Positions 34,776 through 43,128 of a stretch of 64,000 nt of DNA are shown here, in pieces; the first letter of the stretch is position 1; each line of letters begins with the position of its first letter. The stretch covers positions 248,001-312,000 of the forward strand of contig NZ_RCIH01000005.1 in the NCBI RefSeq assembly GCF_003675855.1. The letters run 5' to 3'. This DNA is from Halostella salina (GTDB taxonomy: Archaea; Halobacteriota; Halobacteria; Halobacteriales; Natronoarchaeaceae). Under the pieces are notes generated by a model that saw only the letters and a list, made by a program, of their open reading frames with translations, ran no database searches and was not told the origin of the DNA. The position numbers and the translations under genes are program-made.

Positions 34776-36374
34776 ATGCGCCTTCGAACGAAGTTTCTCC
34801 TGGTGTTTTTCGTCCTCTCCCTGCTGCTCACCGGGATACTTGCGCTCGAGTTTCAGTCCCACCGCGAGCGGGTGATCGACCGCGCCCAGGCCGACGCCGA
34901 GGCCGACGCGGCCGTGACCGCGACGCAACTCGACGAGCGCATCGAGATGGGCCAGCAGACGCTCGCAACGGCGGCCGAACACCCGGCGATAGCCCGCCAC
35001 GGCTCGCCGGCACAGACCGACCGAACCGATGCCCTCGTCGCACAGACCGACTTCGACGGCGTCTCGGTCGTCAACGGGACGGGGGCGCTCGTCGCCATCG
35101 GCGGCGTCGACAGCGACGCACGGAACCGTGTCGTCGGGAGCGACTTCAGTGACCGAGGGTACGTCCGCCGTGCGCTCGCCGGCGAGCAGTACGTCAGCGC
35201 CCCCTTCCAGGCCGCAACCGGGAACGAGATCGTCGTGTTGAGCGTTCCGATCAGGGAGAACGGCAGCGTCGTCGGGACGCTGAACGCCGCGATCCACCTG
35301 TCGAACGCCTCGTTCTTCGCGTCGCTGCCGGTCGCCGACGAGGAGACCTCCGTCGTCGTCGCCGCCGACGACCGGACGCTGTACCGGAGCAGCCGGATGT
35401 CCGGCGAATTCGTCGTCGGACACACGACGATGGAGACGACGGGCTGGAACGTCTCCGTCGGCCGCGACCGGGCGACCGTGCTCAGCGACGTGCGGCGGCT
35501 CCTCTACGGGCAGTTCCTGCCGACCGGAGTGGCGTTTTTCCTGCTGTTTGCCTTCGTCGCGTGGCTGTATCGGAAGGACATCCGGCAGGTCGAGAAGCTC
35601 CTCGACGGCGTCGGCGCGCTCGAACGCCGGGAGTACGACCGGACCGTCGACCTCTCTGGCAGCGCGGAGTGGGAACAGCTCGACTCGGCGTTCGGCCGGC
35701 TCTCGAACACGCTGGCCGAGCGCGAGACGATGTTGCTCGTGCTCAACCGGGTGCTCCGGCACAACCTCCGGAACTCGCTGACCGTGATCCTCGGGCGCGC
35801 GACGCTGATCGAGGACGAGACGGACGACGAGGGGACCCGCCGCAGCGCCGCGGAGATACGCGCCGCGGCCGAGGAACTCGGGGCACTGAGCGAGAAAGCC
35901 AGGATGACCGAGGACCTGCTGACGCCCGCGGTCGAAACCGACCACGATCCGGTCGACCTGTCGGAACTCGCCCGCCGGGTCGTCGGGGCGTACCGACTCG
36001 CTGGGACCGACGCGGAGTTCCACCTGACGGCACCGTCGTCGGCACCCGTCCGGGCCGGCCCCGAGGTCGAGCGTGCGGTTGAGGAACTGATCGACAACGT
36101 CGTCGAACACGCCGGGGACCGGCCGCGGATCGACCTCGTCGTCGAACGCGAGGCGGAAACGACGACGCTCCGGGTCGCCGACGACGGCCCCGGGATCCCG
36201 CCCGACGAGCAAGCGATACTCCTCGGCGAGCGCCGGATCTCCCAACTGCACCACAGCGGTGGGCTTGGCCTGTGGCTCGTGGACTGGATCACCAACCGCT
36301 ACGACGGCGACCTCGACATCGGCTGTGACGACGGGACCGTCGTGACGCTCCAGTTCGAGAACGCCCAGTTGTGA
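34776..36374 (+). CDS. Membrane sensor histidine kinase
   Basis: 532 residues from the ATG at 34776, which begins directly at the first membrane helix (MRLRTKFLLVFFVLSLLLTG). An extracellular Cache-like sensor spans about 30-240 (FSDRGYVRRALAGEQYVSAP, IVVLSVPIRENGSVVGTLNA). The second helix (VAFFLLFAFVAWLY, near 255) leads into a linker. The HisKA His is in VLRHNLRNSLTVILGRA near 330, and the HATPase carries VADDGPGIPPDEQ and GGLGLWLVDWI. It is transcribed away from the kinase at 32630. The HalX regulator upstream could serve either kinase. Confidence 0.92.
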   Translation: MRLRTKFLLVFFVLSLLLTGILALEFQSHRERVIDRAQADAEADAAVTATQLDERIEMGQQTLATAAEHPAIARHGSPAQTDRTDALVAQTDFDGVSVVNGTGALVAIGGVDSDARNRVVGSDFSDRGYVRRALAGEQYVSAPFQAATGNEIVVLSVPIRENGSVVGTLNAAIHLSNASFFASLPVADEETSVVVAADDRTLYRSSRMSGEFVVGHTTMETTGWNVSVGRDRATVLSDVRRLLYGQFLPTGVAFFLLFAFVAWLYRKDIRQVEKLLDGVGALERREYDRTVDLSGSAEWEQLDSAFGRLSNTLAERETMLLVLNRVLRHNLRNSLTVILGRATLIEDETDDEGTRRSAAEIRAAAEELGALSEKARMTEDLLTPAVETDHDPVDLSELARRVVGAYRLAGTDAEFHLTAPSSAPVRAGPEVERAVEELIDNVVEHAGDRPRIDLVVEREAETTTLRVADDGPGIPPDEQAILLGERRISQLHHSGGLGLWLVDWITNRYDGDLDIGCDDGTVVTLQFENAQL

Positions 36375-36431
36375 GATCCGCAGTCGTGAACGCGCTCCGA
36401 CGGGGCGGACCCATCCGGATAACCGACTGCG

Positions 36432-37580
36432 TCAGGACTGCCGGTAGATCAGGTTTCGCTGGATCTCGTTTGCGCCCTCGTAGATGACGGGGATGCGAAC
36501 GTCGCGGTAGACGCGGGCGATCCGGCGGTCTGCCAGGACCGAGCGGCCGCCGTGGAACTGCATTCCCTGCTCGGCGCAGTCGACCGCGGTCTCGGTCGCT
36601 TTCGTCTTGGCCATCGCCGCCCAGAGGCCGGCGTCGTCGTCCGTGGCGACCTTCTCGGCGGCGCGGTAGGCCAGCGACCGGGCGGCCTCGAACTCGGTGC
36701 GCATGTCGGCCAGCCCGTGCTGGACGGCCTGGAACTCGCTCACGTCGCGGCCGAACGCCTGCCGGCCGTGGGTGAACTCCCAGGCCTCCTCGATGGCCGC
36801 CGCGGCGAGGCCGATCCCGTGGCCGGACACGACCACGCGGCCGTGGTTGAAGAAGTCGGCGAGCATGTAGAAGCCCGCGCCCTCGTGGCCGACGAGGTTC
36901 TCCTCGGGGATCCGGCAGTCGTCGAACACGATGTGGCCCTGCTTCGAGGCGCGCATCCCCATCTTCTCGGGGATGTGCTCGGCGTCGTAGCCGTCGGTGT
37001 CGGTCGGCACGATGAACATCGAGTGGTTGCCGTAGCGGTTCGACTCGTCGTCGCCGGTCCGGGCGTACACGGTGAGCCAGTCGCCCTCGACGGCGTTGCC
37101 GACCCAGTACTTCTCGCCGTTCAGGACGTACTCGTCGCCCTCTTTCTCGGCGCGGGTCTGCATCCCGGCGAGGTCGCTGCCCGTCTCGGGTTCGGAGACG
37201 GCGAGCCCGGTGATCTGCTCGCACTCCGCGACGGGACGGAGGTACTCCTCCTTCTGTTTCTCGCTCCCGTACTCCTCGATGATCTCCGCGCCGAAGCTCG
37301 CGAGCTGGAGCGTCAGCGCGATGCCGGCGTCCGCACGGAAGAACTCCTCGGCGATGGCGAGGATCTCGACCAGTTCCAGCCCGCGCCCGCCGTACTCCTC
37401 GCCGATGTCCTGTGCGATGAGGCCGGCGTCCTGCCCGGCTTCCAGGATCTCCCAGGGGTACTCGCCGCTCCGGAAGTACTCCTCGGCGTTTGGCTCGATG
37501 TGCTCGGCGGCGAACTCGCGTGCCTCCTGTTTCACGTCCCGGGCGCGCTCCGGCACGAGGGTCTCGTCCAGTAGTTCCAT
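36432..37580 (-). CDS. Acyl-CoA dehydrogenase (second)
   Basis: 382-residue flavoenzyme of the acyl-CoA dehydrogenase family. It has the N-terminal helical domain (MELLDETLVPERARDVKQEA), LAVSEPETGSDLAGM and EKYWVGNAVEGDWLTVY in the FAD domain, and the C-terminal VIYEGANEIQRNLIYRQS with the catalytic Glu region. It is clearly distinct from the enzyme at 25513 and probably acts on another chain length or branched acyl-CoA. A TATA-like CTATTTTACC on the minus strand lies near 37603-37612, about 25 bp upstream. Confidence 0.92.
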   Translation of the reverse strand: MELLDETLVPERARDVKQEAREFAAEHIEPNAEEYFRSGEYPWEILEAGQDAGLIAQDIGEEYGGRGLELVEILAIAEEFFRADAGIALTLQLASFGAEIIEEYGSEKQKEEYLRPVAECEQITGLAVSEPETGSDLAGMQTRAEKEGDEYVLNGEKYWVGNAVEGDWLTVYARTGDDESNRYGNHSMFIVPTDTDGYDAEHIPEKMGMRASKQGHIVFDDCRIPEENLVGHEGAGFYMLADFFNHGRVVVSGHGIGLAAAAIEEAWEFTHGRQAFGRDVSEFQAVQHGLADMRTEFEAARSLAYRAAEKVATDDDAGLWAAMAKTKATETAVDCAEQGMQFHGGRSVLADRRIARVYRDVRIPVIYEGANEIQRNLIYRQS

Positions 37581-37732
37581 GGCCGATCAAGGGACTCGAC
37601 GGGTAAAATAGCCCCTCAAACTGCCGACACGGTGCGAGGGATTGTCGGCGGATCGCCGTCGGTCCGTGCCAACGGATCACGCCGGCGATCCGAGCCGGGG
37701 GGTTTTACTGCCCCGGCCGACAAGCCACTACT

Positions 37733-37900
37733 ATGGGTTTTGGTAGCTACGACGAGTCCGAACAACAGGAACAGACCGTCGACGACGACGACGGTGAGAG
37801 CGTCAACGTCCACGAACACGACCACCAGGGGGAGGTCGAGGTCGAGGACGCCGACAGCGACGAACTGCTGGACCAGCTCCAGGAGATCAAAGAGGAGTAA
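37733..37900 (+). CDS. DUF5786 family small acidic protein
   Basis: A 55-residue protein: MGFGSYDESEQQEQ, an Asp/Glu/His-rich middle (VNVHEHDHQGEVEVEDADSD) and the tail ELLDQLQEIKEE. This matches the short haloarchaeal DUF5786 proteins in length, in the MGFGSYDESEQ start and in the DELLDQL ending. It has no membrane segment or Cys. Function unknown. GGTTTTACTG at 37700-37709 may be its promoter, about 27 bp upstream of the ATG. Confidence 0.85.
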   Translation: MGFGSYDESEQQEQTVDDDDGESVNVHEHDHQGEVEVEDADSDELLDQLQEIKEE

Positions 37901-38074
37901 CGCGGCCGGGTCCGGGGGACCGGGGTCCGCGACTGCGGTGCGGGGAGCACCGGTGATTTTCTCATTTTGGCCGTCGACCAGCGACGGCCACGGCGGCGAC
38001 CGTCCGACTGCCCACATGGGCGAACGACATCGTGTTTCGAAACGAATATCACGGTTTTGCCACTACTCCGGTGC

Positions 38075-39166
38075 ATGGATCCCCGTGTCCGCGAACACGC
38101 CGAAGTGCTGGTCGAACACTGTATCGACGTTTCCCAGGGCGACGAGGTGGCTATCATGGCCCCGCACGTCGCCGACGACCTGGTCGTCGCGCTGCACGAA
38201 CTGCTCGGTGAGAAAGGCGCGACACCGCACCACAGCGGTAGCAGCAGTCGCGCAGCGCGGGCGTACCTCCGGGCCGCTGACGCCGACGACTTCGAGGAGA
38301 GCGAGTTCCGCATGGCGGTCGCCGAGACGGCCGACGCGATCATTCAGGTCCGCGCGTCGCGCAACACGTTCGAGATGAGCGACGTCGACCCCGCCAAGAC
38401 CGCCGCCCGGAAAAAGGCGAACGAGGACGTGATGGAGACGTTCATGGAGAACGACTGGGTGCTCACGCAGTACCCCGCCCCCGCCAACGCGCAGAAGGCC
38501 GAGATGAGCACCGCGGCGTACGAGGACTTCGTCTACAGCGCCGTCAACAAGGACTGGGAGGCTCAGCGCGACTTCCAGGCCAACATGGTCGAGATCCTGA
38601 ACGACGGGAGCGAGGTGCGGATCGTCTCCGGCGACACCACCGACGTGACCATGAGCATCGACGGGATGATCGCCGAGAACGACTGGGCCGACGTGAACAT
38701 GCCCGCCGGCGAGGTGTTCACTGCGCCGGTGCCGGATTCCGTCGAGGGCGAAGTCCTCTTCGACAAGCCGCTGATGGTTCAGGGCCGCGAGGTCGAGGGG
38801 GCGTCCCTGCGGTTCGAGGACGGCGAGGTCGTCGACCACAGCGCCGAGAAGAACGAAGAGGTGCTGACCAGCCTGCTCGACACCGACGACGGCGCGCGCC
38901 GCCTCGGCGAACTCGGCATCGGGATGAACCGCGACATCGACCAGTTCACCTACAACATGCTGTTCGACGAGAAGATGGGCGACACCGTCCACATGGCTAT
39001 CGGCCGTGCCTACCCCGAGACCGTCGGTGAGGACCGCGAAGCGAACGAAAGCGCCGTCCACGAGGACATGATCGTCGACATGAGCGAGGATTCGCGGATC
39101 GAGGTCGACGGTGAAGTCGTCCAGCGTGACGGAACGTTCGTGTTTGAGGACGGGTTCGAGAGCTGA
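38075..39166 (+). CDS. Aminopeptidase, M29-like metallopeptidase
   Basis: 363 residues from the ATG at 38075 (MDPRVREHAEVLVEHCIDVS). It resembles thermophilic M29 aminopeptidases (AmpS-like), which remove N-terminal residues using two metal ions. Conserved-looking segments are GDEVAIMAPHVADDLVVALH, ADVNMPAGEVFTAPVPDSVEG with a metal-binding Glu, and the region around DQFTYNMLFDEKMGDTVHMAIGRAY, where His and Glu supply further ligands. The last 20 residues (VVQRDGTFVFEDGFES) are repeated in decayed copies just downstream, suggesting duplication of the gene end. Confidence 0.88.
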   Translation: MDPRVREHAEVLVEHCIDVSQGDEVAIMAPHVADDLVVALHELLGEKGATPHHSGSSSRAARAYLRAADADDFEESEFRMAVAETADAIIQVRASRNTFEMSDVDPAKTAARKKANEDVMETFMENDWVLTQYPAPANAQKAEMSTAAYEDFVYSAVNKDWEAQRDFQANMVEILNDGSEVRIVSGDTTDVTMSIDGMIAENDWADVNMPAGEVFTAPVPDSVEGEVLFDKPLMVQGREVEGASLRFEDGEVVDHSAEKNEEVLTSLLDTDDGARRLGELGIGMNRDIDQFTYNMLFDEKMGDTVHMAIGRAYPETVGEDREANESAVHEDMIVDMSEDSRIEVDGEVVQRDGTFVFEDGFES

Positions 39167-39377
39167 AACAACCTCTTTTTGCTCCAGCTTTTGCGAGCGA
39201 GCGGAGCGAGCGAGACAAAAGGTGGGTGCAGGTCGTCCAGCGTGACGGAACGTTCGCGTTCGAGGAAGGCGAGGCCGAGTGACCGACGGGAACGAGGCCT
39301 CGGATACAGAGCGGTAAACGGAGTGAGCCGCGAGGACGGGTTCGAAAGCGAGGCCGAGTGACCGCAGGCAAGGGCGT
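39167..39377. repeat. Decayed partial copies of the aminopeptidase 3' end, with a GAGCGAGCG hairpin element
   Basis: Copy 1 (39232-39282) repeats 25 identical bases of the gene end (39116-39140), then diverges and ends in its own TGA. Copy 2 (39331-39361) repeats GAGGACGGGTTCGA from 39146-39159. Both copies end in CGAGGCCGAGTGA, which the present gene lacks. Between gene and copy 1 lies CTTTTG...CAAAAG (39188-39221) enclosing GAGCGAGCGGAGCGAGCGAG, a hairpin that may also terminate transcription after the T tract at 39176-39180. Confidence 0.7.
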
Positions 39378-40043
39378 CTACTTCACCCTGTAGCTCACCG
39401 CGATCCCCTCGCCGAGCGGGAGGACGACCGTCTCGAACGCGTCGTCGTCGCGGACGGTTTCGAGGTACGCCGCGATCCCGAGCGTGTGTTCGTTGGGGTC
39501 CTCGGGCTCCTCGCCCTCCAGGATCGCCAGCAGTTTCTCGGTCTCGATGATCCCGGCGGCCATCGCGTTGTCCGCGACGACGACGCCGCCCGGCGGGACC
39601 TTCTCCCGGACTGCCTCGAACGCCTCGCGGTAGCGGTGTTTCTGGTGGTCGATCAGCACCACGTCGAACGGGCCGTCGTAGCGTTCTATCGCGTCCAGCG
39701 CGTCGCCGCCCTCGTAGGATGCGAGGTCGTCGAACCCGCCGCGGGCCATGTACTCGCGGGCCATGTCGAGTTCGTCCGCGTCGTGTTCTGTGAGGACGAT
39801 CTCACCGTCGTCCGGGAGCGCGCCGGCGAACCAGTACGCCGAGTAGCCGTAGCCCGAGCCGAACTCGAAGATCCGCCGGGCGTCGACCATGCGCGCGAGC
39901 AGGCGCAGCGTCGCGCCGACCTCGTGGCCGACGGTCGGAAAGCCGTGCTCGTCGGCGTACTCGGCCATCTCCGCCTGTACCTCGTCCGGCTCCGGGGCCG
40001 CGGCGCGGACGAACCGCGCGGGTTTCTCCGGCAGTATCTCCAT
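39378..40043 (-). CDS. SAM-dependent O-methyltransferase (family 3 / COMT-like)
   Basis: 221 residues with the class I methyltransferase fold. The SAM loop is IFEFGSGYGYSAYWFAGALP (near residues 78-97), followed by the acidic ribose-binding segment LTEHDADELD. VLIDHQKHRYREAFEAVREK contains the metal-binding Asp of the COMT group, and GGVVVADNAMAAG follows. The substrate is probably a catechol-like or small hydroxylated compound but is undetermined. It sits 63 bp from the MscS gene on the same strand. Confidence 0.9.
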   Translation of the reverse strand: MEILPEKPARFVRAAAPEPDEVQAEMAEYADEHGFPTVGHEVGATLRLLARMVDARRIFEFGSGYGYSAYWFAGALPDDGEIVLTEHDADELDMAREYMARGGFDDLASYEGGDALDAIERYDGPFDVVLIDHQKHRYREAFEAVREKVPPGGVVVADNAMAAGIIETEKLLAILEGEEPEDPNEHTLGIAAYLETVRDDDAFETVVLPLGEGIAVSYRVK

Positions 40044-40106
40044 GCGTCAGCGTCGGACGTTCGCCGTCGTAACCGTTTGGTTCCCGGAAGCACCGTTCCG
40101 GCGGCG

Positions 40107-41060
40107 TCACCGGTTCCGGCTGACCGGGAACTTCACGCGGTCGGGGTGGTCGTTGAACCGCTGCAGGATCCGTTCGTACAGTTCGTTCCGGACGCGCTGG
40201 CCGCGCCGCGGGTGGACCAGATAGCGCAAGCGCAACTCGACCCACGACTCCTCCTGTTTGACGTTGACCGCGGGCCGGTCCTTGACCTCCAGTTCGACGG
40301 CGGTCTCGGCCAGCACCTCGCGGTAGCGCGCGACGTTCCGAGCCATCTCGTCGCCGATGAAGTCGTCGGCGGCCGCGACCATCTCGGCGCGGGCGAACTC
40401 CAGATCCGTCTCGTAGGCGACCTGCACCGCGAGTTCGTTCCAGACGTAGGGGAACTCCTCCCAGGAGTAGTTGAACACCGCCGCGGAGAGCACGACGCTG
40501 TTCGGGACGGTGACGATCCGGCCGGAGGGCTGGTTCGTGGTGACGAGGTCACCGTTGATTTCCCACAGCGTCGTCACGAGGAAGTCCACGTCGATCACGT
40601 CGCCCTTCGCGTCGTCGATCCGGACGCGGTCGCCGATCCCGTACGGCCGCTTGACGAGAATGTACACCCAGCCGAGCAGGGAGAACAGCGGCTGCTGGAG
40701 GGCGAACGTCACTGCAAAGCCCACGACGCCCAGCGAGAACAGCACGCCGAGCCACTGCTCGGTGACCGCGCCGAACACGCCGACGAGCGCCGCCGCGCCG
40801 AAGGCGAGCCGGAGGACGCTTCGGAGGTCGTGGAAGCGACGCTTGCTGGTCGTGTGGCGCTCCACCGCCGCGATCACGAACAGGTAGATACCGTACGCGC
40901 CGAGCGCCACCGCGGCGGCCGTCAGCAGTCGCACCGCCAGCGCGGCCGCCGACATCGCACCGACGCTCGGCCACTCGACGGCGGCGGACTGGACGGCCGC
41001 CGCGCCAAGCCCGGCGGCGACGGCGAGCGCGAGCGACAGGTAGCCGGCGCGACGGGTCAC
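40107..41060 (-). CDS. MscS-family mechanosensitive channel
   Basis: 317 residues. Four hydrophobic segments lie before residue 150, with the pore helix region LFSLGVVGFAVTFALQQPLFS. The beta-domain then has GDRVRIDDAKGDVIDVDFLV and GRIVTVPNSVVLSAAV, both MscS hallmarks. It would release solutes on hypo-osmotic shock. The C-terminal domain ends VKFPVSRNR without extra modules. The N-terminus (MTRRAGYLSLALAVAAGLGA) directly starts the first helix. Confidence 0.92.
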   Translation of the reverse strand: MTRRAGYLSLALAVAAGLGAAAVQSAAVEWPSVGAMSAAALAVRLLTAAAVALGAYGIYLFVIAAVERHTTSKRRFHDLRSVLRLAFGAAALVGVFGAVTEQWLGVLFSLGVVGFAVTFALQQPLFSLLGWVYILVKRPYGIGDRVRIDDAKGDVIDVDFLVTTLWEINGDLVTTNQPSGRIVTVPNSVVLSAAVFNYSWEEFPYVWNELAVQVAYETDLEFARAEMVAAADDFIGDEMARNVARYREVLAETAVELEVKDRPAVNVKQEESWVELRLRYLVHPRRGQRVRNELYERILQRFNDHPDRVKFPVSRNR

Positions 41061-41222
41061 TGCCTGAACGTGCGCCGGCGGCCACTAAACGGTTCCGGGG
41101 ACAGCGGCCACGGCGGTCTCGCCCATCCAGTTCCGTCGTGGCCGACTATGTGAAACGGTAGCGGTTTCCATCGGTACCTATTTTATCGTTGTACGTCTTC
41201 ATGGATAGAGAGGTAGATACGA

Positions 41223-41456
41223 ATGGGATTCTTCGACTCGCTGGGGACGTTAGCAAGCAGTATCGTCGCGGCGCTCGTGATGCTCGTGTTCGCGATCATC
41301 AGCTTCTACATCACCGTGTTCATCGTCGGCGCGGGGGCGAACTTCGCCGGCTACGATCCGAGCGGTGACTTCGTCACGCTCGCGGCGGCGATCCTGGCCG
41401 GCGCGGCGATCGTCGCCGGCTCGTCGCCGCTCGCGGCCGTCGCCGGCGAGGAGTAA
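41223..41456 (+). CDS. Small two-helix membrane protein, function unknown
   Basis: 77 residues: MGFFDSLGTLASSIVAALVM runs into a long hydrophobic segment (LVFAIISFYITVFIVGAGAN), then a loop with GYDPSGDF and a second hydrophobic segment (LAAAILAGAAIVAGSSPLAA). I do not recognise a family. ATTTTATCG at 41179-41187 may be its TATA box, about 40 bp before the ATG. It stands alone between the MscS gene and msrA. Confidence 0.7.
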   Translation: MGFFDSLGTLASSIVAALVMLVFAIISFYITVFIVGAGANFAGYDPSGDFVTLAAAILAGAAIVAGSSPLAAVAGEE

Positions 41457-41563
41457 CGCACCTGCCGGGTCGGCCACATGCCGACCTGGCCGGTCCACAG
41501 GCCGGACCGCCGCCGAGGCCACCGGCAGATGGATACCCGTCGAACCCGTAGCGCCCGTAGGTC

Positions 41564-42106
41564 ATGCCTACCGAACGTGCCACCTTCGGCGGCGGCTGTT
41601 TCTGGTGTACCGAGGCGGCGTTCAAGGAACTCGACGGCGTCGAAGCGGTCACCTCCGGCTACGCCGGCGGCTCCGTCGAGAACCCGACGTACAAGCAGGT
41701 GTGCAGCGGCGACACCGGCCACGCGGAGGTCGTTCAGGTCGCGTACGACCCCGAGGTCATCGCCTACCCCGACCTGCTGCAGGTGTTTTTCACCGTCCAC
41801 GACCCGACGCAACTGAATCGGCAGGGACCGGACGTGGGCACGCAGTACCGCTCCATCGTTCTCTACCACGACGACGAGCAGCGCGAGCAGGTCGAGCGCT
41901 TCCTCGTCGAACTCTCCGAGGAAGGCGCGTACGACGACGAGATCGTCACCGAGATCGAACCGCTGGAGACGTTCTACGAGGCGGAGGAACGGCACCAGGA
42001 CTATTACGAGAAGAACCCCAACGACCGCTACTGTAGCTTCTACGCCGAACCGAAGGTCAAGAAGGTCCGCGAGAAGTTCGGCGACCGGGTCGCGGCCGAG
42101 CAGTGA
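41564..42106 (+). CDS. msrA: Peptide-methionine (S)-S-oxide reductase
   Basis: Repairs methionine-S-sulfoxide in proteins. The 180-residue protein has the catalytic motif GGCFWCTEAAF with Cys10 in the CFW position and a second Cys at 13. Substrate and product elements are VTSGYAGGSVENPTYKQVCS and HAEVVQVAYDP, followed by FFTVHDPTQLNRQGPDVGTQ. Residue 160 is another Cys (RYCSFY), a candidate resolving residue. Its TGA overlaps the GTG of the second msrA gene by 4 bp. Confidence 0.95.
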   Translation: MPTERATFGGGCFWCTEAAFKELDGVEAVTSGYAGGSVENPTYKQVCSGDTGHAEVVQVAYDPEVIAYPDLLQVFFTVHDPTQLNRQGPDVGTQYRSIVLYHDDEQREQVERFLVELSEEGAYDDEIVTEIEPLETFYEAEERHQDYYEKNPNDRYCSFYAEPKVKKVREKFGDRVAAEQ

Positions 42107-42726
42107 CGCTGTACCCCGAACTCGTCGCGGACTACGACGAGTCGGCCCCCGAGCCCGCCGACACGGAGACGGCCACGTTCGCGCTCGGCTGCTTCTGGGG
42201 GCCGGACGCGACGTTCGGCGCGCTGGACGGCGTCGTCCGAACGCGCGTCGGCTACGCCGGCGGGTCGAAGCCCGACCCCACGTACCACGCGATAGGCGAC
42301 CACTCCGAGGCGGTACAGGTCGACTACGACCCTGCAAAACTCGACTACGCCGACCTCGTCGCCGTGGCGTTCGCGAACCACGACCCGCGGAGCCAGGCCC
42401 GCAAGCGTCAGTATCAGACCGTCGTCTTCCACGAGTCCGAGGCGGAGCGCGCCACCGTCGAGAGCCATATCGCCGAGAGCGACTGGCCGGACGGCGCGGT
42501 CGAGACGCGGATCGAACCGCTCGAATCGTTCCACCTCGCCGAACCCTACCACCAGACGTTCCACCTCTCCAGCACCCCGAGCCTTCTGCGGACGTTCGAG
42601 GAAGCGGGATACGACGACACCGGGATCCGCGAGTCGCCCGCGGCCGCGAAGGTCAACGCCCACGCCGCGGGGAAGGACGTGCCCGACTTCGAGGGCGCGT
42701 TGACGTACGACCCCCGAGACCAGTAA
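42103..42726 (+). CDS. Second MsrA-family protein
   Basis: 207 residues from a GTG overlapping the stop of msrA. The motif is ALGCFWGPDATFGALDGVVR, keeping the catalytic Cys in GCFWG, followed by RVGYAGGSKPDPTYHAIGDH and AVQVDYDPAKLDYADL. The C-terminal part (PYHQTFHLSSTPSLLRTF) differs from the first gene. It lacks the second Cys of CFWC and the extra Cys of msrA, so regeneration may use another partner. The tandem is probably co-translated. Substrate preference cannot be told. Confidence 0.9.
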   Translation: MTLYPELVADYDESAPEPADTETATFALGCFWGPDATFGALDGVVRTRVGYAGGSKPDPTYHAIGDHSEAVQVDYDPAKLDYADLVAVAFANHDPRSQARKRQYQTVVFHESEAERATVESHIAESDWPDGAVETRIEPLESFHLAEPYHQTFHLSSTPSLLRTFEEAGYDDTGIRESPAAAKVNAHAAGKDVPDFEGALTYDPRDQ

Positions 42727-42794
42727 TCGAGAGTTTACGTCACCGGTCCGACCGGTGCGAACCCTCTTGCCCGCTCGCGTGGGACAGCCGGACG

Positions 42795-43088
42795 GTGACC
42801 GACGACGATCCGTTCGACGACCTCGGCGTGCCGGACGACCCGACCGCCGACCTCGACCGCGCCAGCCAGCGGCTACGCGTTCGAACCGAGTCGCGCCGCT
42901 ACGGCAAGCCCGTCACGGTGATCGAGGGGTTCGAGGGCGGGGCGGACGTGGACGCCCTCGCCTCGGACCTGAAGTCCGCGCTCGGCGCGGGCGGGACGGT
43001 GAAAGCGGAGTCGATAGAACTGCAGGGCGACCACGCCGACCGCGTTCCCCAACTGCTCCGCGACAGGGGCTATCAGGTCGACGGATAG
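42795..43088 (+). CDS. SUI1/eIF1-type translation initiation factor-like protein
   Basis: 97 residues from a GTG at 42795: an acidic N-terminus (TDDDPFDDLGVPDDPTADLD), then a SUI1-like fold with YGKPVTVIEGFEGGADVDAL, SALGAGGTVKAESIELQGDH and RVPQLLRDRGYQVDG. These match the SUI1 pattern (K-x-VTxIxG, GG-x-VK, QGDH). A ribosome-initiation role follows from the family. It is probably a second copy beside a main aIF1 gene elsewhere. The GTG is the only start that keeps the acidic leader. Confidence 0.82.
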   Translation: MTDDDPFDDLGVPDDPTADLDRASQRLRVRTESRRYGKPVTVIEGFEGGADVDALASDLKSALGAGGTVKAESIELQGDHADRVPQLLRDRGYQVDG

Positions 43089-43128
43089 CGCCACCGGCGA
43101 ACTGCGGGCGAGCCGACGCGCCACAACG

